Shown in pieces: positions 20,986-32,989 of a stretch of DNA of 64,000 nt. Position 1 is the first letter of the stretch, and every line of letters begins with the position of its first letter. Position numbers and translations under genes: made by a program. Location of the stretch: positions 23,168,653 through 23,232,652 of the forward strand of contig CM071935.1 in assembly GCA_016081115.2 (NCBI GenBank), given 5' to 3'. This DNA comes from Rehmannia glutinosa. Taxonomy: Eukaryota; Streptophyta; Magnoliopsida; Lamiales; Orobanchaceae. The notes under the pieces are model-generated. The model did no database searches. It saw only the letters and a list, made by a program, of their open reading frames with translations, and had not been told where the DNA came from.

Positions 20986-23799
20986 AAATATATATATATA
21001 GGGAGGGGATCCTGTGAGACCACCCCCTAAATTAGTCCATAAGACCAAATCCACACCATTAAAAACATAAATCAACGGCCAGGATCTAAATGAATCTATA
21101 CAAGTTTACATAAGAAACTATACATAGGAGGGGGTAAAATAGTAATCTGTCAAAATAAAAATGGTAACCGAATGCTAAAAATTAGGGACGTGATCTTGAA
21201 TTGATCACGTCCCATAATCAGTGGAAATCCACCCGCGTCAACCCTTCTTCCTCACCACGACATTCTATACCATCATTGACATCAATCTCTTAGACCTCGA
21301 AAATTATACAATATACATTTGCAGACGGAAAAAACATACAATATATTTCGTTAATTGACGAGGTTGTCATCAATTAGAGCAAAGGGATTGTACAATGGCA
21401 GAAGATCTTCCCTCCAACGCGATTGGTGAATGTTTCCAAGGTAATATCTTACGATATACTTGCAAAAAAATTTAGGAGGAATCACTGAAAAAACACTGAA
21501 CGCAAAATCGAACCAATTATATGTTTTTTTTCGTAATTTGTATGTTTAGTATACAACAGATGTATATTTAGTGTACAAACATTGTATACATATTTTACAT
21601 TTATTTCAAATTTTGAAATTGTCTGTGCATTGTATATTTCTTGTTAGTTTGTATATGTAGTGAACAATGTTAGTATATTTAGTATATAAATCTTGTATTT
21701 GAATATTTATTTCTTAAATATTTACAACTAGTCTGGAGATTGCATATATGTTGTTAACTGTTTTACGTGTATATTTAACATATTTAACTTGTATACATAG
21801 TCATGAGTGTTGTATAATTATAATATAAACTTGTATGATTGTTATATTAGTTTCCCTAATTCCATTTAGTTGGATTGGATATAAATCCTCTCAAAAAAAA
21901 AAAAAAAAAATTGTATGGTGGTTTATATGAACGTAGTTACTAATAATAATAATATGTATGTATATGGTTGCATATTGTATAAATAATACATCCATTTTGT
22001 TTTTATAATGTTCTATCTTGTTTAATGTAAAACATCACAGTAACCAACCAACAATTTCAATGGACGTCAACGGCTCGAAATCTCACGGACTCAACTAAAT
22101 ATTGGATACCGAGAGGTAGAACAAGAAAAGATTCCACGAGTGGGCATGCATTTCGCTACATTGGAAACCGGTATAAAATTTTACAAAGAGTATGGAGCAA
22201 TTAGCGGGTTTGACATCGAAGGAGCACAACAAAGAAGTTCAAGAACGAAGTAATATATCATGTTACTTAGTTAATGTGATTTGTATAATTATTTGTTCAG
22301 AATGGACAAGGAATGATGTTTTTCTTTGTATATTTAATACATTGGGATATATAATTTTTCCTTTTAGTGTTGTATACTTATTTTAGTTAAATTGTTCATA
22401 TAATTGAGTGTCATTGCATGCCAAATGGATTTATCATAATGTGAATAATGTGTATTGTTAAAAAATGAAACAACTTGTATTTTTACAAAGCAAACGGCCG
22501 TGTTTATTTAGTTGGTGGGATCTCGCATACATATTGGATTGAAATTGTACACTTAGTTATGTGTTCTGTATATTTAATACAATGCGATCATATAATTTAT
22601 TAACTTACACTTGTATACTTAATTTTGTCATAGCATTATGTAACCTGTTAATTTATCTTTAAGAATATTTTTGCTTCTCATACATGTATTGCATGTAAAA
22701 TTACATTGAAGTAAATATACAATAACACAACACTAAGCATACATAATTATTTAACTATATATACGATTACACTGAACTAACTATATTATAAACATTACTG
22801 AGTATGCAAAAATATTAAACTAAATTTATAATTACACTGAACTAAAAATACAAAACCACTTAACCACCTATATAACTAAGGATACAATTCCACTTAACCA
22901 AGAATACAATTCCACGTTACTAAGTAAACAAAAATACACTAAACTACTTATACAACAAATAATACAATTCAATTTATCCAATTAAACAAATCCAACGCCT
23001 CTTTAAAGGCTGCTTGTCTCCCGAACTCTCCTCTTCGCGACTACCAACCTCTCTTTCATGTTCTTCGCTTGACATTTTATTAACCACAACTCCTACATAA
23101 GAAAAACACACAATTCGGATATCAAAACTCTATACAACGTTATGTTTATATTCCACTTAATGTTGTATATTTATCATAACATATTTGTATACTTAGTATA
23201 CAACATCTGCATACTTAGTATACAGATGAAATAGAAAAAGATGGGTGTCAGAAAAGAATAGAATATAGATTTCAAGTATCAACTCCTTGTTTTAATATAT
23301 AAACACACCAAGTTCATTTTTTTTTACTACAAACTGCAAATTTCTACAGGAGCATAACTGTAAAAAGAATAAATAGAAGATGGGTTTCAAGTATCAACTC
23401 TTTGTTTACATTCCACTTAATGTTGTATATTTATCATAACATATTTGTATACTTAGTATACAACATCTGTTACTTAGTATACAGAAAAAAATACGAACTC
23501 CTTCAACTCCCAAAAAAAATTGAAAAGGCGTGACTTAGACTGAAATTGGGCTTTTTGCCTCCTAAAAATCAGGTAGGTGGGATAAGAAAGATTGTATTTT
23601 CCTAAAAAACAGGAAGTAACGATTTTTTTTCATAAAACTGATTTAGATGAAAATACAATATTACCCTTACATTCCAAAAATAAGAAAAATGATCTCAACC
23701 ATTAAAATATTTAAATCAAAGGTTTATATTTGGTCTCATGGACTAACCTAAAGGGATTGGTCTCATTTGAACCAATCCCTATATATATATATATATATT
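20986..23799. mobile_element. TIR element D (2.8 kb), set between (TA)n runs, inside the IPT 3' flank
   Basis: The left end GGGAGGGGATCCTGTGAGACCA...TTAGTCCATAAGACCAAAT and the right end on the opposite strand (AGGGATTGGTTCAAATGAGACC, then TTAGTCCATGAGACCAAAT) form an imperfect inverted repeat of over 50 bp inside TA runs. The interior has dozens of GTATA(T/C)TTAGTATAC-like words. It also contains a FAR1-like fragment at 22080-22253 and a short minus-strand frame (22974-23075) with a Glu/Arg-rich peptide (EEHEREVGSRREESSGDKQP). It is the longest of the four relatives. Confidence 0.75.
22080..22253 (+). pseudogene. FAR1/FHY3-type DNA-binding domain, N-terminal fragment
   Basis: The frame contains IPRVGMHFATLETGIKFYKE then YGAISGFDI, the opening of the zinc-binding domain of FAR1/FHY3-related proteins (pattern GMEF...FYxxYAxxxGF). 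It then runs into a TAA at 22251. FAR1-type proteins are domesticated MULE transposases, and MULE elements carry such domains. The zinc-ligand part is missing. It may be what is left of this element family's own transposase or a captured host piece. Confidence 0.6.
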
Positions 23800-23935
23800 G
23801 ATACAGAATTAAACGTTGTTCAAATTTCGTGAATTGCATATAAGTTGAATATTTGAAATTAAATTATCGATTTTCGTCGTCTCAAAATACTGATAATAAG
23901 TAAATGAAATTAAAGAAAACAAATTTGAAACCAAA

Positions 23936-24202
23936 TTTGTCACGCTCCAAAGTTATATGAACTGATAAAATATAATAACATCCAATGGTGTACAACTATA
24001 GATATTTCTCATCAATAGTTATTATCCAAAGTGTTTACAACTAACAACCATAAACACAACGCAAGTCTACACGTCCATAGTATGCAAATAATACAAAGCA
24101 GCACTTCAGATTACTATTTCCAAACAAAATAGTTACATTATCCAAAATATTAATTAAAGAAGTCCACAATTCTAAGACTAACACCAAATTTACTCGTGAT
24201 TT
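23936..24202. other. Non-coding spacer after the IPT block
   Basis: No gene is recognised. The sequence follows the displaced tail of the second IPT block. Confidence 0.4.
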
Positions 24203-24493
24203 GGATCCTCAAGGGATAACTTCACTTTTGATACCCAAACTTTACCATCTTTTTGTTTTTGATACCAATTGTTTCAACTTAATCAATTTTGGTACCTAAT
24301 GTTTTCTATTTTCATCAATTCCACAAAAAAACGTTAGTTGGCTGTTAAAAAGTAACATTCCACCTGTTGTAACCGGTGGTCTCGGTAAAAAGGAAGGAAA
24401 TGCCAAGAAATGCTTCTTGGGTAGCAGTATGCATACACGTATACATGTGAAATCAAGAAAGTGCATATATATTCTGTCAAAAAAAAGAAAAAA

Positions 24494-24497
24494 GAAA

Positions 24498-24528
<31 letters not shown>

Positions 24529-24530
24529 AC
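24494..24530. repeat. (TA)n microsatellite; (TG)n and poly-T follow at 24867-24926
   Basis: A simple dinucleotide run. A short TG run at 24867-24881 and a T run of about 26 bases at 24901-24926 lie in the same left arm of the outer element. They cause spurious hydrophobic ORFs on both strands. Confidence 0.9.
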
Positions 24531-25519
24531 AACTCACAAAATTAATTGAAAAATGAAGAGAGCTATAATTAGCTGGTGTATTATAAGAATTCAACCAGAA
24601 ATGGCAATCGGCAGTGGAAAACAAGAGAAAATGTGATATTTTCATTTTAATTTCAATAATCGCGTTTTTTTCTTTTCTCTATTATTTTATGATAAGATTA
24701 TATGACTTCTGGGAATGCTAAATCATGAGCCCTATGTGCGCACAGCTTCCGAAGTGGAGGAGACGATTTTTATGATAAAATCATCAGCCCATGACTATTA
24801 TATTAGAATTGCAATTATTATAAGCATTTTCCTTGATATCACATTTGTGCATGTACCACCAAATTGTGTGTGTGTGTGTGTTTACTTTCTATTTTTCTCA
24901 GTTTTTTTTTTTTTTTTTTTTTTTTTGAGACAAAAAGGAAGACTATCTGATTGTCATGTTTTTTATTTTATTTAAAGCTTTCTTTTTCTTTTTGTTGTTT
25001 TTGTACATCATGATTCATGCATAAAATGTATGCTGCAAAAATATATTCTTTTATGGAGGTTGCTCAATCCTTTGATTGATTTGCAGAATCGGCAGGACAC
25101 ATGATTAATTTTCTTGAGTTCTTTTGCGAAAGTTAGAGTATGTTAGATCATCAAATATGCACTCAACTCTCTTATTATTCCTCTTAATTACTGGAACCCA
25201 AAATCCCATCCTCTTCTCTCCAGTTCCAGTTGCATTGAATATCTCCAGTAAAGCCTCTGAATTTTGTGCTTGTCAGCTCATTTAAAATACGTGGACGACC
25301 AAACGATGAGATTCTTAAGCTTGTATTATTTGTTCCGTTTTTGCTCGTGTTATGTGTAGTAAGCTAGAGCATCAGAGTCTAATATTTTATACTGCAATTG
25401 CTATTGCGGTTACAATACATCATACGCCCATAAACCACAAATTATGGCTTCTTACAGGAGAAATATTGGGGAAATTTGGGGGCACTACAAGAAAATTGCT
25501 GATAGGAACCACCAAAAAG

Positions 25520-25815
25520 ACACCAGTTTTATGATTTTACTAGTGTTTTTTCCTTTTAACACCGGTTATGTAAGAAACCGGTGTCTAATTAGTGTTGTCG
25601 TTTGATAAACAACACCGGTTTCCCAGAACCGGTGTCTATTATAAAAGAATTTCCCAAATAGATACCGGTTTTGGCAGTGAATTTCGAAACCGGTGTCTAT
25701 TTATATAAATTATTTTAGATTAGACACCAGATTTTTTGATACCGGTTATAGAACCGGTGTCTTTATTTTTTAACACCATATCTTTAGACACCGGTTCTAC
25801 AACCGGTGTTGTTAG
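25520..25815. repeat. Left subterminal repeat field, ACACCGGT words
   Basis: About a dozen copies of (A)ACACCGGTT or its complement AACCGGTGT, often as palindromes with short loops. In known CACTA elements such subterminal repeats bind the element's DNA-binding transposase protein; that role is inferred here. The field continues with the same core at the right end. Confidence 0.85.
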
Positions 25816-25923
25816 GCCCCTAATTAATTAGGTCACAGTGAAAGTCTTAATTGAGTTCATCCTTTCCCCGTACCCAATCTCCCCTGCGCGCCATCCCGTC
25901 TCTCACCTCTCCCCATCGCCCAC

Positions 25924-26687
25924 CGGTTGGAGAAGCAAAGAGAAGCCGAGCGCCGCAAAGTCCAAGAGCTCAAAAGCAAAACCGCCTCTTCCAATGGCCA
26001 ACCGGGTCTCCTCCAATTCGGTTCCAGCACCTCCGAGGTAACTACCCGTTCCATTTAGAGCCCTCGAAATATTGAGATCGTTAATTACGCACTGATATAG
26101 ATTTATATATGCCAATTTTATTTACGATTTTTGGCACCCTATCTTTCTTTTTCCATTCGGAACCCTAACAATGAACGGTATGTAATGCGTCGAGAGATAT
26201 ATTGTTGCTCGATTTAGATAGTATTTAGCTTGATAATGAATGAAACCAAGCTTAAAATTCTCAAGCCTGGTTACGCTGTGAACCGAGCTTGGCCAGTGTG
26301 CTATAAGTCTAAAGCTCCAAAATCTAGGTAGTTCAATTGGGTCTTTTTGGTGATTTCCCACCCCATCAGTCCTCTTTTATGGATGTCTGTGTAGTTCAAT
26401 TGGGTCTTTTTGCTGAGAGAGTGAATATTAAAGACAAAATTGAAGAGGAAGAGAAGGAGAAGCTCCTAAAGGTGCAGCAAGAGTGAGTGAATGTTTTTTC
26501 CTGTTGAATTTCCTCTATTATTTACAAAATTATTATTGTTTTTTTTATGTTGTTTTTCTTATCTATATTGTCTTTTTGCAGGGAGGAGGAATTTCAGCTG
26601 CAGAAATTGAAGAAACGGAAAATAAAAGCGGACCCTCGACTATCTTTTGCTGATGATTTTGAGATTGACAATGAGGAGGAAGATTAG
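25924..26687 (+). pseudogene. Captured XAP5/XCT (FAM50-like) gene fragment, three exons
   Basis: Exon 1 (25924-26037) reads RLEKQREAERRKVQELKSKT...LLQFGSSTSE and ends at a GT donor. Exon 2 (about 26380-26482) reads ERVNIKDKIEEEEKEKLLKV. Exon 3 (26582-26687) reads LQKLKKRKIKADPRLSFADD and ends in a stop after an acidic run. These match in order the N-terminal third of XAP5 CIRCADIAN TIMEKEEPER, a conserved nuclear protein linked to splicing and the circadian clock. The splice phases between exons 2 and 3 join correctly. The C-terminal XAP5 core is absent, and the start of the protein is missing or altered, so it is not a working gene. Confidence 0.85.
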
Positions 26688-28370
26688 GAGATTAGTAAGC
26701 TTTATTTCATATGTATTTCCAGCTCTGTTTGTTACTGTTATAAGTATTTGTTGTATGGAAACTCTAAATAGATATGTGGATGTGCATGTACGCAAGATTT
26801 GATACCTCACAATTTTATTATTCTAAGAGAAATCCTCTCTAACATTCCAATATTCCATTACATTTTCATGGCAGTTGATACCTGAACAAACAAGTCATTT
26901 TCCATAATTTAGTTTTCTTTCCACATTTCTCTGTTGTTGGTTCTTATGTTCTTTCTGATTATATCTGGCTTAAAACCTCTAGGCCTCTGTACTTCTTGAG
27001 CAGGCACAGATCAAAAGTTAAGCCTGCATATTTTGTACTTATGGAAGTATTGTTTTCCGCTCCATGTTGCAGCGTCCTGCGCCGTGCCCACGTGCCCGTC
27101 ACCCATTCCCGCCGTGCCCACGTACCCGTTACTGACTATATTCTTTGCTGAACACAACTGATGAAGCTTCTGCTCTGTTCAGTCCATCTGAGGTACTTTC
27201 ACTTCTTTTTCCCCTCTTTAATGTTGTGTAATTAGAAATGAATCTTATTAATTTGATTTTATATGACTATTGCCCGTTTGGGTTCACTTCCTTATTAGAG
27301 GCTTAACGATGACAGTCTACTTTGCAAGTGAGTCTATCTATGATAAAAGAGTGCTACAGTATTATAATATTATATGATAGGGAACCCCATTATTATGATT
27401 TATGCGATTAACTTGTAAATATGCTCTTTATAGTTTGGTTTGCTGGAGTGGACAGATGATCTGGAGGTTTTCATACTGAAAGGCTATGGTAATTCGTTGA
27501 ATTACCGGATGGGAGTTCCATTACTTGAAGATTTGTTTATGTATTATTATGGTTTAGTGCAAACACACTCTTTATTATGTTTTTTTCACCTATTTTGTTG
27601 TAAAAGAGAGAGAAAGAAATAGAGTTGTTGCGATATTTTTTTCCGTTATTAATATGTTAGTCAGAAAAGGCCCGGGATATTCTTTAATGAGGAAGATAAC
27701 TTCTAATAAGTTAGATAATTTTTGTACTAAGTGGTACTGTGAAGGTATTTGTGATGAGACTAAGCATCTTAAAGAATCCTGTTTGGTTTCTTTGTTTACT
27801 TGAATGTGTTTCATGATGAGCCATCTCGCCAGGGCGGTTGAGGCATAGTTTAGAAGCATAAATTTGACAAATATGATTAACGTCCTGATTCGAATATTTC
27901 CGAAGGTCTAATTCTATGCTTGCTAGTTTTCCAAAGTCCTTGCATTTATAGAGGGCATCCCCAGTCCGGATGGGTGATATTGCTCTTCCTTGGCAGACTC
28001 AAAATAATTCTCAATTTTACAACATTTCTTATCGGTCTGTTTTCTGATTGGCCCTCTTGGATTAATCAATCACGCCTTTTGGTTTCTTCACTAATTTTTG
28101 TTTGGGTTTTGACTCTTGTTGAGAATTTTGATAGGAATATGTGAATTATCATGTTGTGTTATTTTTAATATTGGTAAAAGTTGTATAGTATAAGTTTTTT
28201 TGTGCTCTACTTTGTGGTATGTTCATTTTGGGGGGTGGGGTGTGTGGGTGCTGATCATGGCTCTCTGCCTTATGCATTATTCATTAATCAGGTTTGATTA
28301 CAGTTCTAAATCATTCAATCTCTTATTTTTTTTCTGAAATTTTTCTTTCAATTGAAATCTTATGTTGCAG
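26688..28370. other. CACTA interior between captured genes, unassigned
   Basis: No family is recognised. Exon-like islands with flanking AG/GT include 27440-27540 (peptide LEWTDDLEVFILKGYGNSLN) and a short piece near 27298-27330. A GC-rich patch at 27065-27130 has repeated CCGTGCCCACGT words. They may be further captured exons from genes I could not name. Confidence 0.35.
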
Positions 28371-28766
28371 ATATGTCGGCCAGAGCATTTTTTGAACCAC
28401 TTTTGGTTTCTGAATATGTTGCTAAGTACTTGAACAACGACTTGACCAGGCCTCTCTCTGACCAAGATCGACCTAAGGTACTTATAATTTTCATCTTCAA
28501 TTTACAAGAAGTGGTTGTAATATGTCAAGTTTATTGGTTAACTTAATATGACGTTGAGTATGTAATTGTTAGGCGGATAACATTTTTGGTTTTTTGCATG
28601 TTTCACGTGTTAATCATGACTTTGGTTGATCTTTATCAACTCATGCTGTGGTGAAACGAATGCTTGTTTTTTAGGTGAAAAGAGCTTTAAAAGGTGTCAG
28701 GATTGAGAGCAATCATCAGGGTCACATTAAACGACACAAAATCTCAGGCGTGTCAACAGAGCCAAC
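28371..28766 (+). pseudogene. Captured Argonaute fragment (AGO1/5/10 type), split by Athila; continues 54895-54906
   Basis: Exon 28371-28477 reads MSARAFFEPLLVSEYVAKYL then RPLSDQDRPK, and a GT donor follows. The next exon starts at 28675 with VKRALKGVRIESNHQGHIKR then HKISGVSTEP. This is the segment leading into the PAZ domain of plant Argonautes (pattern ARAFIEPLPVIEFV...RPLSD.DR.KIKKALRGVK). The Athila inserted in this exon; beyond it, 54895-54906 continues the same frame for four codons to a GT donor at 54907. Argonautes bind small RNAs and slice or repress targets. Only two exons are kept, with no PIWI domain. Confidence 0.85.
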
Positions 28767-30297
28767 TGATAGGTGTGAGTTTTGCATGTATTTTGGAGCA
28801 TATTTATGACTATAATGATGGGTAAACATGCATATACTCGTGTAAAATGTTACGTATTCACTCCTTGTGGAAAAAATATTACACTTTGCTTGTTTTATAG
28901 GAATTTCATGATATTTGAAGCAAATTGAGTACAAATATGAACCTTGCAAAGTGGAAACATTGAGAATGGAGTGAGTATACGAAAAGTGAAGCTTGAAGGA
29001 GCGGAAGATGAGCGTATAAGAAGAATACAGAGAGCACACGGGTTGGGCGTGCCATAGGCACCACCCGTGTGCCCCTGAAGAAAGGTTGTCTGAGGCTACG
29101 GCATGGCGCACGGGTAGCCCGTGCTCACACGCACCACCCGTGCGCCCATCGGTGAATTACAATATCCATACGGCATCACGCACGGGTAGCCCGTGCAAGG
29201 GGCACACGACCCGTGCGTGTTTGGTGAAAATCAAAGGCTTCGCTACGGGGTGACGCACGGGTAGCCCGTGCAAGGGCGCACGACCCGTGCGTCTTCGCTG
29301 GAATCCCATAATCTACAGCATCTTGCCCTAAACTTGAAAGTGGGTATAAAAAGGCTTTTTGGGGGGCGCACACAAGGACATTCTGGCATTTTTTGGGATC
29401 TACAACACAAGACAAGAGTATATTCTTAGAAGAAGACATCAAGGGATAATCGGGTTGCATCGGAGCTCAAGGAACGGAGATCATTCGAGAGATTGTCGAC
29501 TTTCCTAAGTTTTTCTTGCTTCTTTTGTAGTTTTCATCTTTCATTTTTAGTTGTCATGGCTATGAACAATTTGTATATGGATTGTTTAGAAATCATGTGT
29601 GGCTAAACTCTTTAGATTTCCGGGTTTTGGAAGTAGATTAATGAACTCCTGTTGGATGTTTTAATTCTAGTTGAAGTTATTATTTTGAAGCCTATTTGAG
29701 TATTTTGAGCTTATTCTTGTTTTATCACTTGATCAATGATTTAACTTGTTGGATATATTGATTCATAATTCGAGAGATGAGTTTCAATATTAGATCTTGA
29801 GTACTCAACACAAATATTTGCATGAATCGAGAGGTTTGTAAATATATGTGAAGACATTTGATCTTTTGAACTTTTGGGAGTTGAGTACTTCATGTTGAGT
29901 AGAGATGCTAGCATAAGTATTTCAATCTACATTTTATATGCATCTCGAGAGGGAGGATAAAATATCTTTGTGATCGTCTTATAGGAATATTGATAATAAC
30001 TTGGCTTGGATTAAATCGTACAATAAGAGGGTCGTTAATCGAAACCTTAACTCGGAAATCCATTTCATCTTCTTGATACTTCTATCAATTGTGTTATCTT
30101 AATTTTGTGTTTTAGTAGTCCAACTTGTCGTAATCTCACAACAACAATCATTAAATTCCGATTGTCTAAATAAAAATAAATCTATCTTAGTTCAATACTT
30201 AGTACACAAATTTATTAGTCTCCGTGGATACGACCTTGCTACCCTATTCTATAAACTACACCGTACACTTGCGGTGAAGCTAAAAATAAGGCGAACA
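28767..30297 (+). repeat. Athila 5' LTR (1531 bp)
   Basis: A TATAAAAAG box at 29344-29352 lies in GGGTATAAAAAGGC; transcription would start about 30 bases on. Four GC-rich hairpin modules (29034-29293) stand out in otherwise AT-rich DNA. It is nearly the same as the 3' LTR, many differences being small indels around runs of C or G. Confidence 0.95.
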
Positions 30298-30303
30298 AGT
30301 TTT

Positions 30304-30321
30304 TGGCGCCGTTGCCGGGGA
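30304..30321 (+). promoter_or_regulatory. Athila primer-binding site
   Basis: TGGCGCCGTTGCCGGGGA starts six bases after the LTR end. It fits the Athila primer site, which is complementary to the 3' end of a cellular tRNA (tRNA-Asp in described Athila elements). Confidence 0.9.
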
Positions 30322-30569
30322 CTAATACAATTTTTGGTGCTAATATTGCGATAGATAGAATTATTCTTAATTTAGACATTTTTATTTTTATATTTTGGAT
30401 TAACTTTAATTCCACATTATTTGACTTGTTTCTTTTAGTTTGGTCCAGGTAGTGCATGAACACGCTCTAGGCGTAGGGGACTTAATACCGCTCATACCAG
30501 GAAGTTGAGGCTTTCGCGAGAAGAATCGAGTCTACCACTAGACGGGTTGAAAGACAACAAAATCTGATA

Positions 30570-32240
30570 ATGGGGGATTTGGATGAAGAACACAAGGGTA
30601 ACAATGAGTTACCAATACCGGGCAACAATGGAGTAAACGAGTTACCGATACCAGCTCAACAGCAAGCCATTCGTGATTACTTTCGACCACAAACGAATCG
30701 TAATTACGGTGGCATTGCCCATATTCCAATCAATGCCAACAACTTCGAGCTCAAACCTAAGATCGATCAATATGGTACAATGAGAACCGGTTTGGGGGTT
30801 AAGAATCAAGATCCTAACTCTCACCTTGCACATTTTATCCAAATATGCAATACGATCAAAATGAATGGAGTCTCGGATGACGCCATAAGATTGCGCCTAT
30901 TCCCATCCTCTTTGAGGGATAAGGCGAGAAATTGGTTGGGTACTTTGACGCAATGCAGTGTGAGCACATGGGACGAACTGAGCCAAAAGTTCTTGTTTAA
31001 ATTCTTTCCACCAAGCAAAACTTTGCAGCTCAAAAGCGAGATTACTCCATTTCGACAGTTCGACTCCGAACCTTTGTACGAGGCTTGGGAAAGGTTTAGG
31101 GATTTATTACGAAGATGTCAACAACATGGGTTCCCGGAAGATCAACAGTTATGTTTCTTCTACAATGGTTTAATGGGGCAAACGAGGGCCTTTGTTGATG
31201 CCGCAGCGGGAGGAGCATTGTTGGCAAGGTTTCCACAAGATGCCTTGAACCTTCTTGAAGAAATGGCTATAAATAGTTACCAGTGGCCGTCTGAAAGATC
31301 CAATGTACAACGAGTAGCAGAGATTTCGAATGTAGACCCAAATAAAGCGTTGACGGCACAAGTAGCGGCTTTGACAACTCAATTGAGTGTATTGACGAAA
31401 GGGCCAGACGCAAGCACGAGTACGGGTAGTGAAGCTCTTCTATATCCGATGGAGGAGGTAAATTATGTGAATAACCGGAATTTCAACAATTTCCGGAACA
31501 ATTCAAACCCTACACATTACCATCTGGGGTTGAGAAACCATGAAAATTTTTCATATGCCAATACGAAGAATGTGTTGCAACCTCCGCCGGGATTTAATGC
31601 TTCAAATGGAGGTGGAAATGTGGAAGGCAAATCATCGTTGGAGGATGCACTCACCTCCTTCATAAATCAATCGAATGCATTCATGAGTGACACGAGGAGT
31701 AGCTTCGCTAGGCAAGATTCTAGGATGGATAAGATGGAACTACAAATGACCCAAGTGACAAGCTCAATAAAGAATCTTGAAACTCAAGTGGGTCAATTTG
31801 CTTCAATTGTGGGTGGTCAACATCACAAGGGTCAATTTCCGAGTAATACGGAGATGAATCCTAAAGAACAATGCAAGGCGATTTGCTTACGAAGCGGTAC
31901 GGAATATGAGGGGCCTAAAGAAAAATCTGGGAATCTGAAGATTTCAGACGAAGCATCTAAGCTGGGAGAGGTCGAATCGGTGATGAAAGATGGTATTGAA
32001 GAAGATGGGGAAAAAGATAGGCAAGAGGCGGAACAAACAGGGGCTGAGAAGCTAAAATCATCGTCTAACTCTAATATATCTAAGTTGCCTATATCTCTTC
32101 CCTTTCCCCAAAGATTTCAAAGAAAAAGCTTGATGATCAATTTGCAAAATTCCTTGATATATTTAAGAAATTGCATATTAACATTCCTTTTGCAGACGCA
32201 TTAGAGCAAATGCCAAATTAAGCAAAATTTCTTAAGGATG
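30570..32240 (+). pseudogene. Athila Gag
   Basis: An open frame of 544 codons starts at 30570. The retrotransposon Gag domain is clear at about residues 80-230 (RNWLGTLTQCSVSTWDELSQ, FKFFPPSKTLQLKSEI, EPLYEAWERFRDLLRRC, LLEEMAINSYQWPSER). Afterwards come a Gln/Asn-rich stretch and an acidic linker. The frame breaks near 32204, where a shift is needed to reach the protease region. Gag builds the cytoplasmic particle. Confidence 0.9.
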
Positions 32241-32242
32241 TT

Positions 32243-32927
32243 ATGTCGAAGAAGAGGAAGATGACAAGCTTTGAAACGGTGAATTTGATGGAAGAATGTA
32301 GCGCAATCATCCAAAGAAAGCTACCACAAAAACTGAAAGATCCGGGGAGTTTCACTATCCCTTATGCTATTGGTGGTAATTTTTTTAATAAAGCGTTATG
32401 TGATTTGGGGGCAAGTATTAATTTGATGCCTTTGTCCATTTTCAGGAAGCTTGGACTAGGCGAAGTGAAGCCAACCACGGTGACATTGCAACTTGCAGAC
32501 CGGTCACTTACTTACCCAAAGGGAATTATAGAAGACGTTGTTGGTAAAAGTTGATAAATTTATATTCCCTGTGGATTTCTTGGTTCTTGATATGGAAGAA
32601 GATCGAGACGTTCCACTTATACTTGGACGTCCATTCCTTGCTACTGGTAAAGCCTTAATAGATGTGCAAAAAGGAGAGCTCACATTACGTGTTAATGATG
32701 AGCACGTTTTATTTTCTATATATAAGGCAATGAAATTTCATGATATGGTGGAAAATTGTAATTTTTTGGATATAGTTAGTTCGTGCATTGAGGATTATGT
32801 TGATCATGCATTGTCTACAGATGATTTAGAATTTGGGCTAACACACTCGTGCTCGATGTCGAGCATTGTGCTTGATTTTGATAACCAATATTTGTACAAC
32901 TATGTTTGTGCTTTAGATCATATGTAG
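32243..32927 (+). pseudogene. Athila aspartic protease region, one frameshift
   Basis: CDLGASINLMPLSIFRKLGL near the middle of the first part has the active-site pattern of Athila proteases. A single extra base near 32537-32545 moves the frame, after which VDKFIFPVDFLVLDMEED and PLILGRPFLATGKALIDVQK follow in order. It would cut the polyprotein. Confidence 0.85.
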
Positions 32928-32989
32928 GAACTACCTAGGAGCGCAAGAGGCGGAAATGCAAAGTCAGAGAACAGGGAGCAAAACCTCCA

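Noticed and set aside
24296..24975. Hydrophobic ORFs on both strands
   Set aside because: Produced by (TA)n, (TG)n and poly-T tracts.
29176..29460. Minus-strand ORF with RATRA repeats in the Athila LTR (also 53241-53804)
   Set aside because: Caused by the hairpin modules of the LTR; frame not kept between the two LTR copies.
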